A DNA stretch of 64,000 bases from Ochrobactrum sp. CGA5. GTDB taxonomy: Bacteria; Pseudomonadota; Alphaproteobacteria; Rhizobiales; Rhizobiaceae. The translations under genes were made by a program, and so were the position numbers. Location of the stretch: positions 62,001 to 126,000 of the forward strand of contig NZ_VCIG01000005.1 of NCBI RefSeq assembly GCF_006345815.1, read 5' to 3'. Position 1 is the stretch's first letter, and every line of letters begins with the position of its first letter. Shown one piece after another: positions 17,802 to 26,316 of the stretch. Below the pieces are notes generated by a model. That model was given only the letters and a program-made list of their open reading frames with translations, was not told the origin of the DNA and did no database searches.

Positions 17802-19000
17802 AGATCGTTCACGTCATCGGTTCCTACGACCCCGCCAAGGGCGGTCCTCAGGCCGTCGTTGTACGCCTTGCTGCGGCCCAAGCCTCATTGGGCCATGAGG
17901 TGACAATTGTAAGCTATTGCGATGATGAGGTGAGCAGCCGTGCCAACAAGGCCACGTCGACAATACCTGACTTCGAGAAGGTGCGCACGTTGCTTCTCCC
18001 AATGCCCGACCTGAGGGAAACCTTGTTCGGGGGGGCTGCCGCGAAAGCGATGGAAGCATTGGTGCGCGCGGCAGACGTCGTACACCTGCATGGTGTTTGG
18101 GAGACCAATCTTTTAAGGGCTTCAATGCTTTGTCGTCGCTTCTGTGTACCCTACTGCATATGTTGTTGTGGCATGCTCGATGTGTGGAGCATGCAGCAGC
18201 GTGCATGGAAAAAGAAACTTGCAATGGCGCTTGGCTTTCGCCGCATGCTGGACGGCGCGGCTTTCATTCACGCGCTGAATGCGGATGAAATCGACCTGAT
18301 GCGTCCCCTTGGGTTGAAACCGCCATCGGTAATCATCCCGAATGGTATTTTCCTCAACGAAGTTGAGGGTGACCGGGGTATCAACGTGCCCGGATTGCCG
18401 CAGCGGCCTTACGTCCTGTTTCTGTCCCGACTTCATTACAAGAAAGGACTCGATATTCTTGCCGATGCCTTTCGTCGCGTTGCCCCGCTGTTCCCTGATG
18501 TGGATCTGGTGGTCGCTGGTCCCGATGGAGGGGCTGAAGATGAATTCCGTGAACGTATTCGCCAGTACGGACTTGAATCACGTGTTCACATGACCGGCGG
18601 GCTTTACGGTCCTAGCAAGATCGCCGCCCTGAAACAATCGGCCTGCTTTTGCCTGCCAAGTCGTCAGGAAGGGTTCAGCGTTGCCATAACCGAGGCGCTT
18701 GCCTGTGGTGTTCCGGTGGCGATTACCGATTCCTGCCATTTTCCGGAAGTTGCTGAGGCGAAAGCCGGGGTGGTCTGCTCGCTCGATCCGATGGCTTTCG
18801 CCTCAGCGCTTGAGCAGATTCTGGAGGACCCGGATCGTGCGGCGCGAATGGCCGCTGCCGGCGCGAAGCTCGTGCGTGCCAATTACACCTGGCCGCGCAT
18901 TGCGCTCCAGACGATTGCGGCCTATCGGAATTTTCAGCCACTTAAGAGCGGCGCCGTTGCGGGACGGAATGCGTTCCGCTCGGTTCGTGCCGTTCGATAA
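17798..19000 (+). CDS. GT4 glycosyltransferase
   Basis: A 400-residue GT-B protein. It begins MKIVHVIGSYDPAKGGPQ, as in many polysaccharide GT4 enzymes. Donor-site features are LFLSRLHYKKGLDIL and the EX7E motif EGFSVAITEALACGVPVAI. It overlaps the preceding gene by ATGA and is the last gene of the three-transferase operon. Its stop codon (18998-19000) directly abuts the stop of the convergent acetyltransferase gene, leaving no space for a terminator. The sugar specificity is unknown. Confidence 0.85.
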   Translation: MKIVHVIGSYDPAKGGPQAVVVRLAAAQASLGHEVTIVSYCDDEVSSRANKATSTIPDFEKVRTLLLPMPDLRETLFGGAAAKAMEALVRAADVVHLHGVWETNLLRASMLCRRFCVPYCICCCGMLDVWSMQQRAWKKKLAMALGFRRMLDGAAFIHALNADEIDLMRPLGLKPPSVIIPNGIFLNEVEGDRGINVPGLPQRPYVLFLSRLHYKKGLDILADAFRRVAPLFPDVDLVVAGPDGGAEDEFRERIRQYGLESRVHMTGGLYGPSKIAALKQSACFCLPSRQEGFSVAITEALACGVPVAITDSCHFPEVAEAKAGVVCSLDPMAFASALEQILEDPDRAARMAAAGAKLVRANYTWPRIALQTIAAYRNFQPLKSGAVAGRNAFRSVRAVR

Positions 19001-19603
19001 TCACGGCTTCCGCCTTGGCCGCACTGGCTTGGCCGGATTGCCGGCATAGACCATCCATGCGTCCATATCACGGAAGCTGACACCACGCGCGCCGAGAACC
19101 GCGCCTTCCCCAATGTTTACACCCGGTCCCACGAAGGCTTCAGCCGCAACCCAGCCGTAAGGCCCGATGTGAATAGGGGCCGTCGTGAGTGGAAACTCCG
19201 CCTGGTCGATGTTGTGTCCAGCCGTGCAGAGATGGGCGCGCTGTGACACGATCGCGAAAGGCGCAAGTGTGACATGCGCGACGTTATAGCAAAGCGCTCC
19301 GGGCCCAAGCGATGAATGGGCGCCCATCGTCAAGTTGCCCGGCCACCAGATACGCGCGCTGCCGCGCACTATGGCAGTCTTGTGAACCTTTGCACCGAAG
19401 GCACGCAGTACAGCGCCACGCCAGCGCCACAGGAAGGACGGTGTCCAAGCCGCCAGCGCCAGCCAGCTTGCCTGCCAGATCAAACGCCGGAGACGGTGTT
19501 CGAGTGTGAAAGTCGCGTCACCTTCCATGGGGCGTGACGACGTTTTGCGACCGCTGATCGGCATGGGCGAGTTATGCTGTGATGCGACGGACATTGTGAT
19601 CAT
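19001..19603 (-). CDS. WcaF-like hexapeptide-repeat acetyltransferase
   Basis: A 200-residue left-handed beta-helix acyltransferase. Hexapeptide repeats run from about residue 70 to 180 (for example VHKTAIVRGSARIWWPG and IGPYGWVAAEAFVGPGVNIG), ending with the family-typical YAGNPAKPVRPR. WcaF-like enzymes O-acetylate polysaccharide sugars with acetyl-CoA. It is the last gene of the five-gene minus-strand operon that starts with the initiating transferase at 23536, with three bases after the polymerase gene. The exact start among several Met codons is uncertain. Confidence 0.85.
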   Translation of the reverse strand: MITMSVASQHNSPMPISGRKTSSRPMEGDATFTLEHRLRRLIWQASWLALAAWTPSFLWRWRGAVLRAFGAKVHKTAIVRGSARIWWPGNLTMGAHSSLGPGALCYNVAHVTLAPFAIVSQRAHLCTAGHNIDQAEFPLTTAPIHIGPYGWVAAEAFVGPGVNIGEGAVLGARGVSFRDMDAWMVYAGNPAKPVRPRRKP

Positions 19604-19606
19604 CCT

Positions 19607-20890
19607 TTACGAAAACTGCTGTGTGGCTGCGCTCCGTTGCGGCGGCATGGGCAGGTAGACGGAGCGGTTGCGGATGCGACAGAGTGACAGGATAGGGATC
19701 AGGAACAGCGCCATATGTAGCCAAACTGTGATGACCCAGTCGGTCTGGTGGGAGATGGCGTGCATCGCAGGCACAATCGACAGCATATAAACCAGTTGCC
19801 CGAGCATTTCGCCTGCCATGGCTGTCTCCCAGAGCCGACGCATGACCCAGGCGAGCAACAGGAATTTCAATGCGCCGAAATACCAGAAGGAGGCGAATGC
19901 ATCGACAAGACCGGTTTCGGTTGTGCCGGTGAGGGGATTGTAATCGCGGCTTGGTTGCGGCGTGTCGAGACGAAGCGAGTCCTTGATCCTGGAGCCGACC
20001 AGTTGGGCAGGTACAAAGGTGAACACGATGCGATTCCAGTGAAATTTGCCGTAGTCGAATTCCAGTCGTCGGTCGATCTCGTCGATGCGCTGCACGGCAT
20101 TGCGCATTTCAAGCCCGCCGCGTTCCAGCGTTTCAGTGAAGTTGGCGGCGTAGTCGATCTGCATGATGTCATCGAGCACGAAGCCGGAAGCCGCGCGTGT
20201 GATCTGGCGGTAATCGCCCATGCTTGTCATCAGGAATGTGCCTGCCAAAATACCGATGAACATGATTATCCTTGGCACGACCATGCGGCGATAGAACCAG
20301 AAAGCGAGCAGAAACATCAGGAGGAGCTGGATTGCTTCGGCACGTTTCCCGGTCACCAGAATGCGGTCAAAATAGAAGACCAGATCGAACACGATGATGC
20401 CCAGGGCAAACCACGACGGACGTCGTGCAAAGCACAAAAGGGCGATTGCGAGGCCATAGGGCATGAGCTGCGCAAAAAACAGGTAGACCACTGGCATTCC
20501 GGTCATCTGCATGCCGATGGTGACGTCACCCGGAAGCCGGCTCAAGAGAAAATAGAACACGGCGCCGAATGCCGATAGGCCGCTCGCGGCCCAGATCAGC
20601 CTCTGTTCGCTGAAGCTCATGCAGAGGAATTTAATGGGGCGCTTTGCCATGCGCCAGCCGAGGAGCAGCATCGCAAGTGACAGAATGCCCATTATCATTG
20701 TCTTGGCATATGCCCCGGACGGCAGAAACTGGTCATGCACAAGAGCTGGAAGCTGCGGCAGCAGAAAGCCGAAGGTCATTGCGCCTGCAAGGAACGGAAA
20801 CTGGTACATGCGTTCCTGTCGGGAGAAGAGACCGCCAGCCATGAGGTACAGGACGAAGCCAACGAAAATCCAGGTGAGGGAGAGATTCAT
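19607..20890 (-). CDS. Candidate polysaccharide polymerase (Wzy-like membrane protein)
   Basis: A 427-residue protein with about ten to twelve hydrophobic segments and a large periplasmic-type loop at about residues 225-315 that carries charged residues (including SMGDYRQITRAASG). This arrangement is typical of O-antigen/exopolysaccharide polymerases, which have little sequence conservation. It is the only such candidate in the locus, which supports the assignment. The ATG at 20890 was chosen because it overlaps the preceding stop (ATGA) and has GGGGGAA upstream. Confidence 0.65.
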   Translation of the reverse strand: MNLSLTWIFVGFVLYLMAGGLFSRQERMYQFPFLAGAMTFGFLLPQLPALVHDQFLPSGAYAKTMIMGILSLAMLLLGWRMAKRPIKFLCMSFSEQRLIWAASGLSAFGAVFYFLLSRLPGDVTIGMQMTGMPVVYLFFAQLMPYGLAIALLCFARRPSWFALGIIVFDLVFYFDRILVTGKRAEAIQLLLMFLLAFWFYRRMVVPRIIMFIGILAGTFLMTSMGDYRQITRAASGFVLDDIMQIDYAANFTETLERGGLEMRNAVQRIDEIDRRLEFDYGKFHWNRIVFTFVPAQLVGSRIKDSLRLDTPQPSRDYNPLTGTTETGLVDAFASFWYFGALKFLLLAWVMRRLWETAMAGEMLGQLVYMLSIVPAMHAISHQTDWVITVWLHMALFLIPILSLCRIRNRSVYLPMPPQRSAATQQFS

Positions 20891-21507
20891 TGTGTTCCCC
20901 CCGCTCCGCCGCATATGTCAGAAAAATCGAGCGCCGGTTCAGTTGACGAAAGGTCTCGGGGAAAGATCCGGCCTGAAAGCAGATACCAGCCAAGTTTCAA
21001 ATATTCTTTGGCGATGAGTTCCACATCCGCTGGGGTTGTAGGAAATCCGGCCCAACCGTCATCGCCGCCTATGGGAGACGAGATGAAGTGCATCTGGGGG
21101 CAGGCGGCGCGAAAGCTCGCTATGGCGCGGCGTGAATGATACCAGTTGGTCACGATGACGGCGCTTCTCGCCCGTATTTTCCGCATGACGGGCGCGGAAA
21201 ACCGCGCATTCTGCCACGTGCTGCCCGACTGGCATTCCACGAAGATCGCAGACGGCTTAACGCCGTTGCGCACCATGATCTGCTTGTTCGAAAGACAATC
21301 ACCGTCACCTGTAACGAGGATGACCGGCGAGCGGCCGGCCTTCCAGAGGCGGGCGGCCTCCACCGCGCGGGGCGGTCCGTCTCCGCCGGGGACCACGATC
21401 ACATCGGCTCTGCCGCCGTCGTCCTGCAAGGTGAGAACCGGTTCGGAGAAGAACATCGCAGCAAGCCCCATCAAAACGGCACAGGGCAGAATAAGGATAG
21501 CCATCAT
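20887..21507 (-). CDS. YdcF/ElyC-like DUF218 protein
   Basis: A 206-residue protein with one N-terminal hydrophobic segment (about 1-22) followed by a DUF218 domain: ADVIVVPGGDGPPRAVEAARLW, then PVILVTGDGD and VIVTNWYHSRRAIASF. DUF218 proteins of the YdcF, SanA and ElyC type are membrane-anchored with a Rossmann-like fold, and ElyC is linked to envelope polysaccharide and peptidoglycan assembly. It is placed between the GT2 and the polymerase with ATGA overlaps on both sides, so a role in lipid-linked polysaccharide assembly is likely, though its reaction is not known. Confidence 0.8.
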   Translation of the reverse strand: MMAILILPCAVLMGLAAMFFSEPVLTLQDDGGRADVIVVPGGDGPPRAVEAARLWKAGRSPVILVTGDGDCLSNKQIMVRNGVKPSAIFVECQSGSTWQNARFSAPVMRKIRARSAVIVTNWYHSRRAIASFRAACPQMHFISSPIGGDDGWAGFPTTPADVELIAKEYLKLGWYLLSGRIFPRDLSSTEPALDFSDICGGAGGTQ

Positions 21508-22391
21508 ACCATACGCCGTTCTGGCGCGTCGGTTTTCAGCGGGTGCATGACCGCAGGAGATTCAGCGGGGAGCGCCAATTGGCGCTGGCGCTGTTCTTCC
21601 GTTTTGATGACGATCATGAACTCGTATGCTGAAAGCAGACGGCAATAGAGATAGCCGGGTTTGCCATCGAGAAAGCCGCCGCGCAGCACATACATGTATA
21701 AGAAGCGCAATGTGGGCCGGCACGGCAGATTGTAGGATAGGGACTTCATCGCCCGCCGCCGTCTTTCGGGATTAGCAGACAGGAGACCGCCCCAGTCGAT
21801 GCGTCGCTCCAGCCGCCGTACTGCCGACAAATTCGCCTCGACGGATGAGTAGCGATTATGCTTGTCGTACCAGGCTTCGAGGCCTTTGTTGAAGCTGTAA
21901 TGGATGAAATGGGCCTGCAACGCACCTTCCGGTCCGCCGCTGGCACGGGAATGTACGGAACGCTCGAAACGGACCCGGTCGGGCCTTACCAATCGGGTTA
22001 TCCATGTCGGATAGAGGCTTGCATGACGAATCCAGCGCCCCATGAACATATTCTTGTAACGTGCTTTGAAGAAGACTTCGGGGCGCTCGGGATCGGCGGC
22101 GATCGCCAACATTTCATCCCGCAGATCCGTGGGGGTGATTTCATCTGCATCGGGCGTGTAGACCCAGTCATGCTTGAACTTGATTTCTGTCAGTCCGTAC
22201 ATGCGCTGGCGGTCTTCAGTGTCGTAGGCACGCTGGAAAACGCGGGCGCCTGCCGCCTCAGCAATCTCGACTGTGCGGTCGTTGCTGTAGGAATCGAGGA
22301 TGACAATGTCGTCGCACCAGTCCAGGGAGGCAAGACAGGCGGGTAGGTTCACCTCTTCGTTCAGTGTCATGATAAGAACGGAAACATTCAT
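21504..22391 (-). CDS. GT2 glycosyltransferase (WaaE/KdtX-like)
   Basis: A 295-residue family 2 glycosyltransferase of the GT-A fold. It begins VSVLIMTLNEEVNLPACLASL, has the acidic stretch DDIVILDSYSNDRT, and a DxD-like YTPDADEITP that would bind the metal and nucleotide sugar. The pattern resembles the WaaE/KdtX group, which adds a sugar to a lipid-linked core. The ATG at 22391 overlaps the stop of the upstream transferase gene (ATGA), so it is probably the second step after chain initiation. It overlaps the YdcF-like gene downstream. Confidence 0.85.
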   Translation of the reverse strand: MNVSVLIMTLNEEVNLPACLASLDWCDDIVILDSYSNDRTVEIAEAAGARVFQRAYDTEDRQRMYGLTEIKFKHDWVYTPDADEITPTDLRDEMLAIAADPERPEVFFKARYKNMFMGRWIRHASLYPTWITRLVRPDRVRFERSVHSRASGGPEGALQAHFIHYSFNKGLEAWYDKHNRYSSVEANLSAVRRLERRIDWGGLLSANPERRRRAMKSLSYNLPCRPTLRFLYMYVLRGGFLDGKPGYLYCRLLSAYEFMIVIKTEEQRQRQLALPAESPAVMHPLKTDAPERRMV

Positions 22392-23536
22392 GAAGTTGCC
22401 CCTGGAAAAGTGATTTTCGGTTTGGCGGATGGGGTGGCCTCGGTGATTGAGGGGCTGGCGATCCGACGCCCGCCTCTGGTCATGCGCAGCACGAAAAGTG
22501 TGTGCGCGGCAGCGGGCAGCGCCAGCGCTAGAAGCATCGACCAGACGGGCATGTCGAGCCTGATCGCGATATAGGCGAAGGCTCCGGCCAGGAAGTTGAG
22601 TGTCATGACCGCCAAGGCTGTTTGCCCGCAAGAAAGCCCCGCATCCATCAGCAAATGATGCAGATGCTGTCGGTCCGGCGAAAACGGGCTCCTGCGTGCG
22701 GACATGCGGCGCACGATCAGGCTCAACGTATCAATGACGGGCACGATGACGATCCAGATCAGGATAGGAAAGGCGATGGCCGTGGTGCCGCTCGCAAGAA
22801 TGAGGATAAATCCGGCAAGGCCCGCGCCAAGCAAGGTGCTACCGCCATCGCCGAGGAAAAGGCTGGCTTTTGCGCGCCAGTGATGCCGCATGTTGAAGAC
22901 GAGAAAGCCGAGGCATGCAGCGGTAAGAGCGAGCGCTTGCAGCCCGAGGCGATGTTCGCCGGTTCCGAAGCCGATAACAGCCAGCCAGAAAAAGGCGGCG
23001 GCACTCGACGACCCGGCAAGTCCATCCACGCCATCACTCATGTTGACTGCATTGACGAGCCCCACAATGAAGGCGAGCGCGATGATGAGGAAAAGCGGTC
23101 CGGTCAGAAACTGGATCGCCATGGCCTGGGCGGGCATGGCGGCTGTTCCGACGCCATCGGGAACAAGTCCGAGATAGGTCTGCCGTATCCCGGTGATAGC
23201 AATAATCAGGAGCGCTGCAAGCAACTGGATTGCGAGGCGTGGTGCGACAGGCAGGTTGAAGCGATCATCGAGAACGCCGGTGACAAGGATCAGCACAAGC
23301 CCCGGTAACAGGGTTACGGCGTTTGCATGACCCGAAACGCCGACTGCCAGAAATGCAGTTGCGGAAAAGGAAAGAAGAATAGCAATGCCACCGCAAAGCG
23401 GAACGTTTCCATCATGTCTTTTGCGGGCATCGGGAATATCAATCAAATGCCACTCGCGAGCCAAACCACGGAAACCGAGGCAGAAAGCAACGGAAAGAGC
23501 GAAAGCCAGAAGCGTGATCCAGGAAAGACTTGTCAT
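22388..23536 (-). CDS. Initiating undecaprenyl-phosphate sugar-1-phosphate transferase (WecA/PNPT family)
   Basis: A 382-residue membrane enzyme with about eleven hydrophobic segments. Signature motifs of the polyprenyl-phosphate N-acetylhexosamine-1-phosphate transferase family are present in order: DDRFNLP, NAVNMSDGVDGLAG, FLGDGGSTLLG, and DRQHLHHLLMD. It moves a sugar-1-phosphate from a UDP sugar to undecaprenyl phosphate to start the repeat unit. The ATG at 23536 was chosen for its GGAGGAG site and position before the first helix. It heads the operon initiator-GT2-YdcF-polymerase-acetyltransferase. Confidence 0.92.
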   Translation of the reverse strand: MTSLSWITLLAFALSVAFCLGFRGLAREWHLIDIPDARKRHDGNVPLCGGIAILLSFSATAFLAVGVSGHANAVTLLPGLVLILVTGVLDDRFNLPVAPRLAIQLLAALLIIAITGIRQTYLGLVPDGVGTAAMPAQAMAIQFLTGPLFLIIALAFIVGLVNAVNMSDGVDGLAGSSSAAAFFWLAVIGFGTGEHRLGLQALALTAACLGFLVFNMRHHWRAKASLFLGDGGSTLLGAGLAGFILILASGTTAIAFPILIWIVIVPVIDTLSLIVRRMSARRSPFSPDRQHLHHLLMDAGLSCGQTALAVMTLNFLAGAFAYIAIRLDMPVWSMLLALALPAAAHTLFVLRMTRGGRRIASPSITEATPSAKPKITFPGATS

Positions 23537-23710
23537 GTCTCCTCCGCGGCGCGTGCAAAAACAAACTCTGGAAATTTTTACGCACTGACGCCGTGGTTCA
23601 CGACTTGGCTTTAGAGCGTGCCGCATACTCCTTTCAGGTCAGGTGCTAACACCAAGGGCGACATTTCTTGCTTCTGACAAAAGGCTATTCTGAGTTTCAT
23701 CAGGAGAATT

Positions 23711-25294
23711 GTGCCTGCGGACGCGCTTGCCGGTGCTGCGATGAAAGGGGGGCGAGAAGGTGATGCAGAAAACGCTTACCGTGCCAAAGAACAACTGTTG
23801 GAGCGGATCATGAATGGCGGTCGCAGAGGCTTCCTCATGGCGGCTCTTGAACAATATGCCGGGCTGCTCTTCAACTTTGTGACGCTAGCTGCGGTATCTC
23901 GTATTCTGGGGCCGGCAGAAACCGGAATGGGCATAATTGGCTTGAGCCTTGCGACGGTAGTATTTTCGCTGCGCGAGTTTGCCAGTCCAGAGTTCCTGAT
24001 AAAGATCGACAAGGTACGCGATCAGGACATACGCACCTCGCTCACTTTTCTGATGGGTGTTACTGTTCTGCTGTCACTGATCCTCTATCTCGCACTGGGA
24101 TATTTCGCCGAGTCCTATAACGATCCAAAACTAAAGCTTTTTCTCAGTATTACGATCGTGGCTGCGCTGATCGAAGGGCTGTCTTTACCAATCGTTGCAT
24201 TGCTGAAGCGCGAGATGGCTTTTGGATCATTGGCACATATCCGCACGGCAGGGTCTGGTGCGGGTGCAATTCTAACGATTGCAATGGCTTTCAGTGGCTT
24301 CGGGCATATGTGTTTTGCCTTCGGGTTGTTGGCAAGTGCGCTGACGACAACGGTGCTTGCGGTCTCAATCTATCCTTTGAGAAATCTGTTCCGTCCGTCA
24401 TTGGCCAGTTTCGGTACAGCATGGCGGTTCGGGATCTATCTTGGAGGCAATGCGGGACTGAACACGATTTGCATGACACTTCCGCAACTTCTCCTAGGGC
24501 GTTTCATGCCCATATCTGCTGTCGGAATTTATAATCGTGCCGACACGCTGAGCGGACTACCTGACCGCATTATTCTTTCTGCCGTTTTCACTGTGGCGTT
24601 CCCTACGCTTTCGCAGCAAGTCCGGGCTGGAGCGAATATCAGTCAGTCCTATATTCGTGGTTTGTCCTATATAACGGTTGCATACTGGCCTGCGCAGGCC
24701 TTGCTTGCGCTGCTTGCCTATCCGGCAGTGCACATCGTTCTCGGGCCCGATTGGTCAGAGTGCGTGCCCATCGTGGCCATTCTCAGCCTTGCCAGCCTTT
24801 TCTGGTTTCCAGTGGTTCTGACCTATCCCTTGCTGATGGCATTGGGTGAAAACCGTGAGGCTTTCCTGTCCAATTTGATTTCCCGGCTGGTCGCGCTCAC
24901 CGTTATAGGTACTGCCGCACTTTACGGCCTGTTTGCCGTTGCGCTCAGTCAGTTCATCAGCCTGCCGATACAAATGGTCATAGCCATCGCTTTCGTGCAC
25001 AGGCATGTGGACTTTTCCTATGCCGAGCTTGGCCGGGCATTGCTGAAAAGCGGTCTCGTTACCCTGATTACGCTGGCCATACCGCTCACAATGATTGTGG
25101 CTGACGGGTTCTCGCTGGAAATTCATTGGATCACGGGGATCGCGATGGGAATCCTCGCCGCAATCAGTTGGCTGGCTGCGCTGTTCGTGGTGGGGCACCC
25201 GTTTATTTCCGAAGTCAAACCCATGCTCGGCTGGCTTTTTGGAAGGTTCCGTGTGCGGCGTGTGCAATCATCGGCTTCGACGCCTGCGGAATAG
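23711..25294 (+). CDS. Polysaccharide flippase (Wzx-like, MOP superfamily)
   Basis: A membrane protein with about twelve to fourteen hydrophobic helices and the polysaccharide-transporter pattern near the first helices (AALEQYAGLLFNFVTLAAVS, then RILGPAETG). It would flip the lipid-linked repeat unit to the periplasm. Two starts are possible: GTG at 23711 with AGGAG four bases away (527 residues), or ATG at 23810 with GGAG six bases away (494 residues, the usual family length). The shorter form may be the real one. It is divergent from the initiating transferase and is followed after 11 bases by a GT2. Confidence 0.87.
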   Translation: MPADALAGAAMKGGREGDAENAYRAKEQLLERIMNGGRRGFLMAALEQYAGLLFNFVTLAAVSRILGPAETGMGIIGLSLATVVFSLREFASPEFLIKIDKVRDQDIRTSLTFLMGVTVLLSLILYLALGYFAESYNDPKLKLFLSITIVAALIEGLSLPIVALLKREMAFGSLAHIRTAGSGAGAILTIAMAFSGFGHMCFAFGLLASALTTTVLAVSIYPLRNLFRPSLASFGTAWRFGIYLGGNAGLNTICMTLPQLLLGRFMPISAVGIYNRADTLSGLPDRIILSAVFTVAFPTLSQQVRAGANISQSYIRGLSYITVAYWPAQALLALLAYPAVHIVLGPDWSECVPIVAILSLASLFWFPVVLTYPLLMALGENREAFLSNLISRLVALTVIGTAALYGLFAVALSQFISLPIQMVIAIAFVHRHVDFSYAELGRALLKSGLVTLITLAIPLTMIVADGFSLEIHWITGIAMGILAAISWLAALFVVGHPFISEVKPMLGWLFGRFRVRRVQSSASTPAE

Positions 25295-25305
25295 GACAGC
25301 TGCTC

Positions 25306-26277
25306 ATGGACAGATGCAAACTGGAACCGCCGACGATCGATGTGGTCATCCCCAATTTCAACTATGGCCGCTATCTTGCCAGCTGCGCCAACAGTGTCCT
25401 GCAGCAAACAGGCGTCAGGGTCCGCTTGCTCATCATCGATAATGCCTCGACAGATGACAGTGTTGAAGTCGCAAAGGCCCTTGCGGCCAGCGACAGCCGT
25501 GTCGAGCTGTTGCTTCGCCAGAAGAATGAGGGGCCGCATGCCTCGTTCAATGAGGGCATAGATTGGGCCACGTCAGAATATTTCCTGATCCTGTGTTCCG
25601 ATGATCTTTTGGCGCGAGGAGCTTTGGAGCGGGCGACAAGGTTGCTGTCGCAACGCACGGATGTTCATCTCGCACACGGCGCGTCAGGCGGGCTAAGAGC
25701 CGATGATGGCGAACCCGGCGCGACCGCAGATGAGCCCGTCTATGACGAGTGGCGGATATGGTCAGGGCAAGAATTCATTGAATTCGCCTGCCGCCATGCG
25801 TTCAATCCGGTTACCGGTCCGACCGCGGTGGTAAGGACTGAGATCCAAAAACAGGCGGGACAGTACCGAACTTCGCTTTCCCATACCGATGATCTCGAAA
25901 TGTGGCTACGCATCGCTACGTTTGGTGGCGTTGCCTCCACTAGCCGAATACAAGCCTTCGCGCGCTCGCATGCCCAGAACCAGTCAGCGACAGTCAATGG
26001 TATTCTATATTGGAATCGGGAGTTTGAGGCTGGCTTTAGGTCTTTCTTCGATCACGAAGGCGCCAGCTTGCCGCATCAGCGTCGCTTGTTCGCAATGGTG
26101 CAGGATTGTCTCGCTAAGCGGGCCTATTGGTCGGCGATCTCAAATCTGCCACACAAACCGAAGGTGGCGGGGTCTCTGATGGCGTTCGCGCTGAAGCGTG
26201 AGCCATTGCTGGCAGTCATGCCGCCTTTCGATTATCTGTTTAAACGGTCCATCTGGCGAAACGGACGCGGAGCCTAG
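25306..26277 (+). CDS. GT2 glycosyltransferase
   Basis: A 323-residue GT-A glycosyltransferase. It opens TIDVVIPNFNYGRYLASC, followed by LLIIDNASTDDSVEV, NEGPHASFNEGI and the metal-binding type motif ILCSDDLLARG. The fold is typical of enzymes that add a sugar to a lipid-linked repeat. The open frame runs upstream into the flippase gene, but the ATG at 25306 directly precedes the conserved first strand. It lies 11 bases after the flippase stop and probably shares its transcript. Specificity unknown. Confidence 0.85.
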   Translation: MDRCKLEPPTIDVVIPNFNYGRYLASCANSVLQQTGVRVRLLIIDNASTDDSVEVAKALAASDSRVELLLRQKNEGPHASFNEGIDWATSEYFLILCSDDLLARGALERATRLLSQRTDVHLAHGASGGLRADDGEPGATADEPVYDEWRIWSGQEFIEFACRHAFNPVTGPTAVVRTEIQKQAGQYRTSLSHTDDLEMWLRIATFGGVASTSRIQAFARSHAQNQSATVNGILYWNREFEAGFRSFFDHEGASLPHQRRLFAMVQDCLAKRAYWSAISNLPHKPKVAGSLMAFALKREPLLAVMPPFDYLFKRSIWRNGRGA

Positions 26278-26316
26278 AGCGCATCAATAAATGTCGTCCG
26301 GTTCAAATCCACCACG

